NCBI GenBank assembly: GCA_021832495.1
Contig: JAKBKR010000038.1
Location: 1 to 10,770 of the forward strand
DNA from: a bacterium
GTDB taxonomy: Archaea; Thermoplasmatota; Thermoplasmata; Lutacidiplasmatales; UBA184
DNA: 10,770 nt
Direction of reading: 5' to 3'
Shown: positions 1 to 6,524 of the stretch, piece by piece
How the letters are laid out: each line of letters begins with the position of its first letter
How positions within the stretch are numbered: position 1 is the stretch's first letter
Position numbers and translations under genes: made by a program
The notes under the pieces: model-generated
The model's input: only the letters and a program-made list of their open reading frames with translations
What the model was told of the DNA's origin: nothing
Databases searched by the model: none

Positions 1-242
1 GCCGTCCACGGGGTCGAATATTGCCTGCCAAGCTCGGTCCATGAAGCGAAGGAAGCCCGGCGGACAGTTGCCCGGTCGAAGGGGAGATAGAGGTTCGAAC
101 TTTTCAGATATGCGCTCTCCCCGCACTCCTGAGTTCGTGCAAAACGGCGAGGTACACGTCATTCACTGGAAGCAAGTGACATTATGAGGGCGTGAAGCTG
201 GGGTCCGGCATCGCTTGTCCCTTAGGGCTTCCTCAACAGGAC
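1..242. other. Upstream region; possible 3' tail of a preceding gene
   Basis: One plus-strand frame is open from the window edge to a TAG at 88-90 and would give a 29-residue basic, Arg/Lys-rich C-terminus of an upstream gene; I do not recognise it. A second frame is open to a TGA at 185-187. The rest up to 242 appears non-coding or leader. A GTG at 192 is in frame with the following glycosyltransferase and would add 17 residues, but these do not look like the start of that family. I see no clear TATA box or strong ribosome binding site. Confidence 0.2.
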
Positions 243-1340
243 ATGGACGTAGTGGTTGCTTGCGCTCAGTATCCGCCGGTGATTAGCGGATACGCAAAAG
301 TTGCCAGCGCCCTTGCCAACGGATTTTCGGATTCCGGAGCAAGAGTTGAGATCATTACTGAAGGGAGAGGTTGTAAGACCATCGGTCGGGTTCACTACCT
401 GTCAGCAGAGGGTTGTTCCTTGCTGAAGCGAAAGCCAGACATTGTTCAGGTAGTAGGCCCCTCCCCGCTATTTTCTGAACAGGTCGTACTATATGCTAAG
501 CGGCTCCGGTTGCCTATTGTCTATAAGATCGACATGTTTCCGGGACTAGCCACGTATCATCCCGGTGTGCTATCGGAGGCGATTGACTCAGCCTACCGGA
601 GCACTGTGTATTCGAGGTCTCTCCGTTCCGCAGATGTGGTTGTGTGTTCAACACGCGACTTTGCGGACACGCTAGCCCAGGTGAAGGCGCCCGTGGAAGT
701 CATTCCGCTTGGCGTAGATGATCCATGCCTTTCCCAAATTGGTTCAATACCGCCCAACAGTCAAGTGTACGGGAGGGGGCGAGTTGGGGAGGAACTTGTC
801 ATTCTCTTCGTCGGGCAATTGAGGCCCTATAAGGGGGTGCGGATCCTTCTCGAAGCAGCGCGCAACCTTGTTATATCCGGGTTCAAGTTTCGATTGAATA
901 TAGTTGGAGATGGTCCTGATCGGCAAAGTCTTGAAGACCTGGCAAGTTCGCTTTCCTTAGGCTCTTTGGTTAGGTTTCTTGGTCCTCTTCCTGGCTCAGA
1001 TTTACATAGTCAGTACTTGGGCGCGGACGTACTCGTATTGCCGAGCACTGCAGGTGAGAGCTTTGGTATCGTTGTTTTGGAGGCGGCTTTACATGGCCTT
1101 GGTGTGATTGGAAGCGACCTCCCGGGACTTCGAGAAGTAGTTGTATCAGTAAATGGCAAGGTGTTTCCTACCGGAAACGTGGAGGCTCTCTCAGAAGCAA
1201 TTCAAAGGGAGAAGCCGAGGGAGTTCAAGAAGTTCAACTCTGCCGTTGCTCAGAGGTACTCTTGGAGGGGTGTATGCGCCAAGTATTTGTCACTCTATGA
1301 CCGGCTACTGTCTGGAGGGTCGTTTAGGGGCTGCTTCTGA
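243..1340 (+). CDS. GT4-family (GT-B fold) glycosyltransferase
   Basis: Transfers a sugar from a nucleotide-sugar donor to a glycan or lipid acceptor on the cytoplasmic side of the membrane; donor and acceptor cannot be read from sequence. The protein is about 365 residues, normal for GT4. The N-terminal Rossmann half opens with a beta strand and the AQYPPVISGY segment, where many GT4 enzymes carry YPP-GG. The C-terminal half has FVGQLRPYKG (Arg194/Lys197, phosphate-binding positions), IVGDGPD, and the E-x7-E motif GESFGIVVLE (Glu272/Glu280). I prefer the ATG at 243 to the GTG at 192 because the family begins with Met directly before the first strand; the Shine-Dalgarno evidence is weak for both. 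The last eight or so residues (GGSFRGCF) run into possible insertion-sequence DNA, so the original C-terminus may have been replaced. Family assignment is firm; substrate is unknown. Confidence 0.9.
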   Translation: MDVVVACAQYPPVISGYAKVASALANGFSDSGARVEIITEGRGCKTIGRVHYLSAEGCSLLKRKPDIVQVVGPSPLFSEQVVLYAKRLRLPIVYKIDMFPGLATYHPGVLSEAIDSAYRSTVYSRSLRSADVVVCSTRDFADTLAQVKAPVEVIPLGVDDPCLSQIGSIPPNSQVYGRGRVGEELVILFVGQLRPYKGVRILLEAARNLVISGFKFRLNIVGDGPDRQSLEDLASSLSLGSLVRFLGPLPGSDLHSQYLGADVLVLPSTAGESFGIVVLEAALHGLGVIGSDLPGLREVVVSVNGKVFPTGNVEALSEAIQREKPREFKKFNSAVAQRYSWRGVCAKYLSLYDRLLSGGSFRGCF

Positions 1341-1381
1341 ATAAGCGAGCTATATGTCCGGGAACCGTTTCGGGCTCGGGC

Positions 1382-2087
1382 GTGAAGCTCGCGGCCGTCC
1401 GGGCCAAGTATGCCTCCCTCGCCCCGGAACTCACCGAGAGGACCCGCCGGTACTGGGCGGCGACGGAGGCGCTCGCCTTCGGCCATGGAGGGATCGGCCT
1501 CGTCGCGCAGGCCACCGGTCTCTCCCGTTCTACGACCTCCCGAGGGCTCCGGGAGGTCCGGTCCGGGGAGCGGCTGGAGCTTGGGCGCATCCGACGACCC
1601 GGCGGGGGGCGGACGCCCACCGCCCGGAAAGACCCGAAACTGGTGGCGGACCTCGAGGCGCTCGTCGAGCCCACCGCTGCGGGTCGCCCCCAGTCCCCGG
1701 TGCGGTGGACCTCGCGGAGCACCCGTCGCCTGGCCCGAGAGTTGCAGACTCTCGGGCACAACGTCAGTTCCCATCTGGTCGCGGACCTGCCCCGTGCCGC
1801 GGGCTACAGCCTCCAGTTGAACCAGAAGACCCGCGAGGGGACGGACCACCCATCCGGACCGGGATGCCCAGTTCCGGTACCTGAATGCCGAGGTGGTCCG
1901 CCACCAGCGCCGTCACCAGCCGGTGATCTCAGTGGATACGAAGAAGAAGGAGCTGGTGGGGGACTTCAAGAACGGCGGACGCGAGTGGCGCCCACGGGGC
2001 GAGCCCGAGCCGGTTCGGGTCCACGACCTCCTCATTCCCCAGAAGGGGAAGGCAATCCCCTACGTGGTGTGTCGCGCACCCCTTTAG
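1382..2087 (+). pseudogene. ISAzo13-family transposase, frameshifted and C-terminally truncated
   Basis: The frame from a GTG at 1382 shows features I associate with ISAzo13 transposases: a helix-turn-helix segment (VAQATGLSRSTTSRGL), the RRPGGGR motif, and then PQSPVRWTSRSTRRLA. Near 1850-1856 a single-base change moves the conserved sequence from HPS to the next frame, which continues DAQFRYLNAEVVRHQ and then SVDTKKKELVGDFKNGG, with the first presumed catalytic Asp at 1935-1937. Similarity stops around 2073 (GKAIPY), and the new frame ends at the TAG 2085-2087. The rest of the catalytic domain, including the other acidic residues, is missing. The gene cannot make an active enzyme. An IS3-family element begins about 20-30 bases further on, so the truncation may relate to that insertion, although I do not see the missing part resume on its far side. 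Confidence 0.83.
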
Positions 2088-2106
2088 ATTTGGACATCTA
2101 CGATCC

Positions 2107-2115
2107 GTAGACCTG
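2107..2115 (+). repeat. Candidate left terminal inverted repeat of the IS3 element
   Basis: The nine bases GTAGACCTG match the reverse complement of 3363-3371 at eight positions. They lie about 45 bases upstream of OrfA, a normal position for an IS3 end. The match is short and could be chance. Confidence 0.3.
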
Positions 2116-2158
2116 CCGCACCGGCCCTCGCCGAAGAGGGGGCCTGGGGGGAGGAGCC

Positions 2159-2473
2159 GTGACGACCGGGAAGACCTGGAGCGCCGAGGAGAAGCTGCAG
2201 ACCGTGCTCGAAGGGATGGCGCCTCGCGCGAGCATCTCCGAGGTCTGCAGTTGCCACGGCATCAGCTCCATCGCCTACTACGAGTGGAGGGCCAAGGCGC
2301 TCGCCGGGATGAAGCAGGGGCTGAGGACCGTACCCGGTGGCGCGGAGACTGCCCTCCGGCGCGAGAATGCTCGCCTGAAGAAGCCCGTCGCCGAATACGC
2401 TCTGATCAACGACCGCCTCCAAGAGACCCTGGAGGGACGACCGTCGGGGAAAAACGACGGGGGGAGCTCGTGA
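2159..2473 (+). CDS. IS3-family transposase OrfA (HTH DNA-binding subunit)
   Basis: A 104-residue protein of usual OrfA size. Residues about 5-50 form the HTH_Tnp_1-type domain (WSAEEKLQTVLEG, then ISEVCSCHGISSIAYYEW), which binds the element ends. Residues about 65-93 (RRENARLKKPVAEYALINDR) form a leucine-zipper-like coiled coil used for oligomerisation in this family. The GTG start at 2159 follows a purine-rich GGGGAGGAG. The frame ends with TGA 2471-2473, overlapping the GTG at 2470 that starts the OrfB frame. A GGGGAAAAAC stretch near the end could direct -1 frameshifting to make an OrfAB fusion, as is known for this family. OrfA looks intact, but its partner OrfB is damaged. Confidence 0.8.
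   Translation: MTTGKTWSAEEKLQTVLEGMAPRASISEVCSCHGISSIAYYEWRAKALAGMKQGLRTVPGGAETALRRENARLKKPVAEYALINDRLQETLEGRPSGKNDGGSS
2446..2455 (+). promoter_or_regulatory. Candidate -1 programmed ribosomal frameshift site in IS3 OrfA
   Basis: The run GGGGAAAAAC is read in OrfA as GGG-AAA-AAC. A one-base backward slip re-reads AAA AAC as GAA AAA and enters the OrfB frame, which is open from before this point to 2613. IS3 elements normally produce their transposase by such slippage on A-rich heptamers. An A5 run is unusual in this GC-rich element. I have not identified a stimulatory stem-loop downstream. Confidence 0.4.
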
Positions 2474-3311
2474 AGCATCTCTCGAACGAGGGGGAGGTCC
2501 GCACGGCCACGCTCGCGCGCGCCTTCCATGCGGCCCGAGCCACCCTCTACTACGCGCCTCGACCGGGTCCCCATCGGCGCCTCCAGGCTGATGAACCTCG
2601 AGCCCGGGCTTGAGTGCGACAGGTCGCCTTCGCTCATCCAAGCTTCGGCTCCCGGCGGTCTGGTCGGTCCTCCGCGGTCGGGAAGGGATGTTCATCAACC
2701 GAAAGCGCGTACGCCGTATCCTCAAGGAGGAGGGGTTGCAGAAGGAGGTCCGCTTCCCTCATCCACGTCTTCCCGAGACCTGGAACCTCAGCGCTCTCGA
2801 GCCCAACCAGCGGTGGTACGCGGACCTCACCTACGTGGACACGACCGACCTCGGCGGGGTGCCGTTGATGGTCGTGATGGACGCGTGCCCGCGCGAGGTC
2901 GTCGGCCACGAGCTGCTGTGCTCCTGCGGGGCGGCGGAGGCCCTGTCAGTGGTGAAGCGCGCCGTCTTGGCGCGTTTCCCGAAGACGGGGCGAGCTCCCA
3001 TGCTCGCACTGAAGACCGACGGAGGTGCCCAGTTTGTCGCCCACCAGTTCCAAGACGGCTGCCGGACGATTGGGATCTCGCTGATGGCAACGAGGAAGCG
3101 GAGGTCGGAGGACAACGGGATGATGGAGAGCTGGAGCGGGCACTTCAAGCAAGACTACCTGTGGATCCGGGAGCCCGTGACGTTCCGGGAGACGCGCCAA
3201 GTGGTGGACGCGGGCGTGGTCGACTACAACACGCAGCGACCCCACTCGTCGCTGGAGTATCTCACCCCGAGCGAGTACGCCGAACGAAAAAAGGAGGCAC
3301 AGCGAGCATGA
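2470..3311 (+). pseudogene. IS3-family transposase OrfB (rve/DDE integrase domain), disrupted
   Basis: OrfB is the catalytic integrase-like subunit of the IS3 transposase. The N-terminal part starts at the GTG at 2470 (VKHLSNEGEV, later ATLYYAPRPG) and stops at an in-frame TGA, 2611-2613. The same frame continues past that stop with RQVAFAHPSFGSRR. At about 2655-2660 one base, probably a G, is missing, and the sequence resumes one frame over as VWSVLRGREGMFINRKRVRR. From there to the TGA at 3309-3311 it is intact. The DDE triad is present: Asp at 2823 (YADLTYVDT), Asp at 3018 (LKTDGGAQF) and Glu at 3126 (EDNGMMESW), with exactly 35 residues between the second Asp and Glu. The C-terminal DYNTQRPHSSL motif is typical. 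Two lesions in the N-terminal third should abolish function, unless they are sequencing errors. Confidence 0.88.
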
Positions 3312-3362
3312 ACAGAACGCACTACGACCCGAGGCCGAACCCCCCTCACCGAACTCCACCCT

Positions 3363-3371
3363 CAGGTGTAC
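3363..3371 (-). repeat. Candidate right terminal inverted repeat of the IS3 element
   Basis: CAGGTGTAC on the plus strand is the imperfect inverse of 2107-2115. It lies about 50 bases after the OrfB stop codon, a reasonable distance for an IS3 right end. It is short and not backed by a target duplication. Confidence 0.3.
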
Positions 3372-3420
3372 AAACGAGAAGGGAGCGCGTCACCACTACC
3401 CCCGATCCGGGCTACTGACC

Positions 3421-3615
3421 CAGATTCCTCACCGTCGGTTGGAGCGTAGTGCGCTCGTACTGTGGAAGCGGGATGCGGGAGCGGTGCTGGCGCTCCTGGG
3501 GCAGGTTGGGGCCAAGGTGGAAGGGGAGGTTACGCCTCTTGTCGAGGACTTTCGGGCGCTCCGAGAAGCCGTTCGGTTAAATTTGGCCCAAGGTCGCCTA
3601 CCTCATAGCGGTTAA
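3421..3615 (+). other. Unidentified open frame, possible gene remnant, between IS3 and the GT2 gene
   Basis: One plus-strand frame is open from inside the IS3 element to the TAA at 3613-3615. Its last 64 codons read like protein: an amphipathic, Leu/Ala/Val-rich helical stretch including LVLWKRDAGAVLALLGQVGAKV and EDFRALREAVRLNLAQG, with GC-rich third positions. There is no ATG; only TTG or internal GTG codons could start it. I do not recognise the family. It may be the 3' end of a gene cut by the IS3 insertion or another transposase scrap, or it may be a chance open frame. Confidence 0.25.
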
Positions 3616-3617
3616 AT
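3612..3617 (+). promoter_or_regulatory. Candidate archaeal TATA box for a leaderless GT2 transcript
   Basis: TTAAAT is centred about 28 bases upstream of the ATG at 3643, the spacing expected when transcription starts at or next to the start codon. No Shine-Dalgarno sequence is visible in between, consistent with a leaderless mRNA. A similar TTAAATTT lies at 3577-3584. Inference only. Confidence 0.35.
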
Positions 3618-3642
3618 CCCCTCAGGGCACGTCCCGAATCGA

Positions 3643-4347
3643 ATGGCGCCTGAGGTTTCACTTATCCTTCCGACCATAAATGAACGCCCTTGCTTGGAAA
3701 CGCTAGGACCGCTCATAGAGGTCGCCTTGGAAGGCTACTCGGCGGAGGCAATTGTGATCGATGACGGTTCTACCGACGGCACGCCCGAGTGGGTAGAGGC
3801 GAGAAGGGCAACTAGCCCCATCTGGCAGGTTATTCGTCGTACCGGACCCAAGGGGTTGGCGTCCGCAGTTATTGAGGGGTTTCGGGTCTCGAGAGGAAAA
3901 GTAATCGTAGTAATGGATGCAGACGGTAGCCATCCACCAGACCTGATTCCCAAGCTAGTGGAGCCAATCACCAATGGGACGGCCGAGTTCGTGCTAGCGT
4001 CCCGCGGAGGGGTAGTGAATTCGGGGTCTGCGTTTAGCCCGACTCGGAGGATGATTTCTGGCATCGCCACTCTCCTATCTCGCCCCTTGACTTCGGTCAG
4101 CGACCCGATGAGTGGTTATTTCGCCTTGGATAGGACTGTATTATCTCGTTCTCCCCTTTCCCCTTTAGGTTTCAAGATTGGCTTGGAAGTAATAGTGTGT
4201 TGCACACCATCGCCTATTAAGGAAGTTGAGTTTCAGTTCCAAGGTCGAATTGCTGGGAAGAGTAAGTTGGATTCTCGCCAGATTGTAGAGTACCTTCGCC
4301 ACATTGCCCGGCTCTATCGTCGCCAAGCCGCCTATCGGGCTCGTTGA
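3643..4347 (+). CDS. GT2-family dolichol-phosphate mannosyltransferase-like enzyme
   Basis: Likely transfers a hexose, such as mannose or glucose, from a nucleotide sugar to a polyprenyl phosphate at the cytoplasmic membrane face, making a lipid-linked sugar for N-glycan or other surface glycan assembly. The 234 residues contain only the GT-A catalytic domain and no transmembrane helices, the size of DPM1-type enzymes. Motifs in order: LPTINE (9-14), DDGSTDGTPE (40-49), GPKGLASAVIEGF (68-80), the metal-binding D92-A-D94 in VMDADGSHPP, SDPMSGYF (153-160), GFKIGLEV (about 177), and GKSKL near residue 213. These correspond to the conserved DPM motifs. The ATG at 3643 lies directly before the first beta strand. 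Base composition is lower in GC than the flanking transposase relics, consistent with a host gene. Acceptor and sugar remain unproven. Confidence 0.92.
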   Translation: MAPEVSLILPTINERPCLETLGPLIEVALEGYSAEAIVIDDGSTDGTPEWVEARRATSPIWQVIRRTGPKGLASAVIEGFRVSRGKVIVVMDADGSHPPDLIPKLVEPITNGTAEFVLASRGGVVNSGSAFSPTRRMISGIATLLSRPLTSVSDPMSGYFALDRTVLSRSPLSPLGFKIGLEVIVCCTPSPIKEVEFQFQGRIAGKSKLDSRQIVEYLRHIARLYRRQAAYRAR

Positions 4348-4427
4348 GTCGAATCCATGCGTTTTCGGTTGACGCGGGCTTCCACTGGGACCTCGTTGGT
4401 TCATGAGGGGAGCCCCACGTCGATGGG

Positions 4428-4753
4428 ATGTCCCATCCGTCGCGGAAGACCCGAACCCGGGGTCCCGCCCCACCGCCGAACCCTGGCCCCACGGCCGACG
4501 ATTACCTCGACGCGTTCCTCACCCTCCTTCCCCCTCGGGTGATCCAGCGAATCGCTGGAGCACCGGCATCGTCCAAAGGCATCGAGAGCTCGATCCCGTC
4601 GCCTTCCTCTACACCTGCGCCTTCGAAACGGGACCCCAGCTCCAGCGCAGTGTACATGCGCTCCGCGACGCCTACGAAAAAGCGGGTCCCCGACCCATCC
4701 TGAGCCAGATTTCTGGAGCGAAGACGGGACAGGTCGAGTCCGATCCGGTCTGA
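4428..4753 (+). pseudogene. N-terminal fragment of an IS4-like transposase, frameshifted
   Basis: The sequence reads TADDYLDAFLTLLPPRVIQRIAG in one frame up to about 4558. It then continues in the next frame as TGIVQRHRELDPVAF and FETGPQLQRSVHALRDAYEKA. Restoring one missing base near 4558-4562 joins the two halves into a continuous protein. The joined segment resembles the N-terminal helical region of IS4-like transposases. It ends at a TGA, 4751-4753, before any DDE catalytic motif, so the element is truncated at its 3' side. The next transposase relic begins about 75 bases on and belongs to another family. The match is recalled from the family, not searched; the exact family is less certain than its transposase nature. 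Confidence 0.58.
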
Positions 4754-4826
4754 TTCCCTATCGGGGGACTCGTAGTTCCAACGTCAGGTACTTGTACTTG
4801 CAATATGTCCCTTAACTAACGGGCAA

Positions 4827-6416
4827 ATGGCTTTCCGGGAGATCCATCGCATCGGTGGGCATCTCTACCTCTACGAGCGGGAGTCGTACCGGGACCCCAA
4901 GCTCCGCAAGGTCCGCAGGCGGACTGTCCGCTACCTCGGTCCGTGTGACGCCCGCGGCCGTCTTCGAGCCCCGCCCACCCTTCGGGTCGACTCCGTCCAC
5001 TCTTCCTTCCCGGTCGGACGGCTCCCCGTCCTCTACGCCGCCGCCCGGAAACTCGACGTTGTGGATCGGATCCAAGCAGTCCTCGAGGTCGAGCGGGCCG
5101 AGGCCAGCCGTCTCCACGCCCTCGCCCTCAACCAGGCGACCCATCGCCTCCCCCTTAGCCGGATCCCGGGGTAGATTGCCCGGAGCTCGCTCCCCCGATG
5201 GGAGGCGTTCGACCCGGGGTCGGTCGGCCGGGCCTCGCTCGAGTCCGTCCTCGGTCGGCTCTCTCACCTGTTCCCGACCCGGGAGTGGGACCACTGGGGC
5301 TTCGAGCTCCAGCGCGTCCTCACGCGCCGCTGGGGCACCGGTTCCCACGAACCGGCCACCTGCTTCTACGATGTTACCAAACACACCTACTACGGGAGCG
5401 AGGGCACCTGGGCCGAGGTCGGCCACGACCCGGCGATTGGGGCCATTGGCACCATGGTCGGGTTCGGTCTGGTCGTTTCACGGGACCATCACCTCCCGGT
5501 CCTCTGTCGGCCGTTGCCCGGCTCCCTCGCCGACACGGTCTCGCTCGATACGACACTCGAGCTGCTCGAGGGGTTCGGGCTCGGGCGGATCACGCTGGTC
5601 GTCGAACGGGACATCGTCTCGAGGGAGAGTGTCGCCAAGGTGGTGGGCGCCGGCCATCACCTGCTCGGGATGGTCCGAGGGTGGAACGAGGAGACCGGCG
5701 CGCTCGCCACCCGATGGTCGGAAACGGAGCTCGAGCGGACGGAGTTCGTGGTGGCCCGGTCCCACGGGAACGCGGCGTATGCGCGAGGCTTCGTGGGGCC
5801 GCTCTTCGGCCAGCCGAAGGTCCGGGTCGTGGTCGTCTCGGACTCCCGCTGACGCGTGGAGGGGGGGCAAAGTCGCGACCTCCTGATCTAGGAACTCGGA
5901 GGGCCGCTCCCGCGGGGCCGCCTCGGAGAGAGCCGCCGGGAGCTGGGGTCAATCGTGGTCCCGTCGGTGGGTCGTCGGGGGTTCCGGGTGGACCTGAAGG
6001 CACTCGAACGGGAGCGGAAGCTCGACGGACGGTTCCTGCTCTTCCACACCGATCCGGCGCAGGAGGCGGCGGAAGTGTTCCGAACCTACTTCCAGAAGGA
6101 TTCGATCGAGAAGGTACTTCGGACGGCGAAGGGACCGCTGTCGCTGGGACCGCTGCGCTACGGTCGGAAGGATTGAATCGAGGCGTATGCGACGCTGGTG
6201 GACCTGGCGTATCTGTTGTTGAGCAGGGCAGAGCGGAAGCTGCGGGCAAAATACCCCGACAGGACGCTCGAGGAGGCGTTCCACTCTCTCGGACAGGTGG
6301 CGTGGATCCGGTTCGGCGCGAGGAAATCGGTCCGGGATTGGACCACGAGGACGAGTACCGAACAAGCGGAACTGCTCCGGACTCTCGGAGCGACGGACTG
6401 CCTGCCTGTCCCGTAA
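4827..6416 (+). pseudogene. IS1634-like transposase, full length but with four in-frame stops
   Basis: A single frame of about 530 codons runs from ATG 4827 to TAA 6414-6416, interrupted by TAG 5172, TGA 5850, TAG 5889 and TGA 6174, with no frameshift. The N-terminus (LYLYERESYRDP, RRRTVRYLGPCD) and the catalytic core (CFYDVTKHTYYG, IGFGLVVSRDHHLPVLC, GMVRGWNEETGALATRW) resemble IS1634-type DDE transposases. The C-terminus has YFQKDSIEKVLRTAKG, with the presumed catalytic Glu, and a conserved hydrophobic YATLVDLAYLLLS helix. The first catalytic Asp is at 5370. At the second site the expected D-R-G reads E-R-D (VVERDIVS, codon 5604), so the active site appears altered. Each stop is explained by a single transition from the expected residue (Trp, Arg, Gln, Arg). 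Convincing terminal inverted repeats were not found. It is inactive as it stands. Confidence 0.88.
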
Positions 6417-6524
6417 ACGCTCGGAAACTTAGGCTCCGGGAATGGCTGGCGAAATCTGCGTGGATGGCGCGATTACCCACATGTGATTCCTACAGAAGCG
6501 GGTCGTGGAAGGCCTGAACCCCGC

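Larger units (their letters stand above)
2106..3372 (+). mobile_element. IS3-family insertion sequence
   Basis: An OrfA/OrfB pair in the typical IS3 arrangement, with OrfB in the -1 frame relative to OrfA, occupies this interval. A candidate imperfect terminal inverted repeat was found by eye: GTAGACCTG at 2107-2115 against the reverse complement of CAGGTGTAC at 3363-3371, 8 of 9 bases matching. These ends give an element of about 1.27 kb, within the usual IS3 range. No target-site duplication is apparent, so the exact ends are uncertain while the family is clear. OrfB is broken, so this copy should not transpose on its own. Confidence 0.6.

Noticed and set aside
91..100. AGGTTCGAAC resembles a tRNA T-loop
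   Set aside because: The flanking bases do not form a five-base T stem, and no acceptor, D or anticodon arm can be built around it.
1295..1849. Long minus-strand and alternative plus-strand frames across the ISAzo13 relic
   Set aside because: Low-complexity Arg/Pro/Gly-rich products; the frame starting at 1382 carries the recognisable transposase motifs.
4735..4772. Inverted repeat CGAGTCC/GGACTCG with a 24-base loop
   Set aside because: Seven base pairs with a long loop and no T run; likely chance in GC-rich DNA.
4827..6416. Recoding of TAG as pyrrolysine or of TGA as another amino acid to rescue the IS1634-like gene
   Set aside because: Both TAG and TGA interrupt the frame, and TGA serves as the normal stop of the GT4, GT2 and lectin-like genes here, so recoding would not restore the protein.
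4806..6416. TGTCCC-type sequences near both ends of the IS1634-like relic as terminal inverted repeats
   Set aside because: The best inverted match (around 4816-4825 and 6407-6416) is short and gapped, and no target duplication flanks it.
5198..6517. Long plus-strand open frame overlapping the IS1634-like transposase, and similar long minus-strand frames such as 5590-6480
   Set aside because: They are alternative-frame readings of GC-rich transposase DNA: Arg/Pro/Gly-rich, without domains, while the other frame shows conserved motifs.
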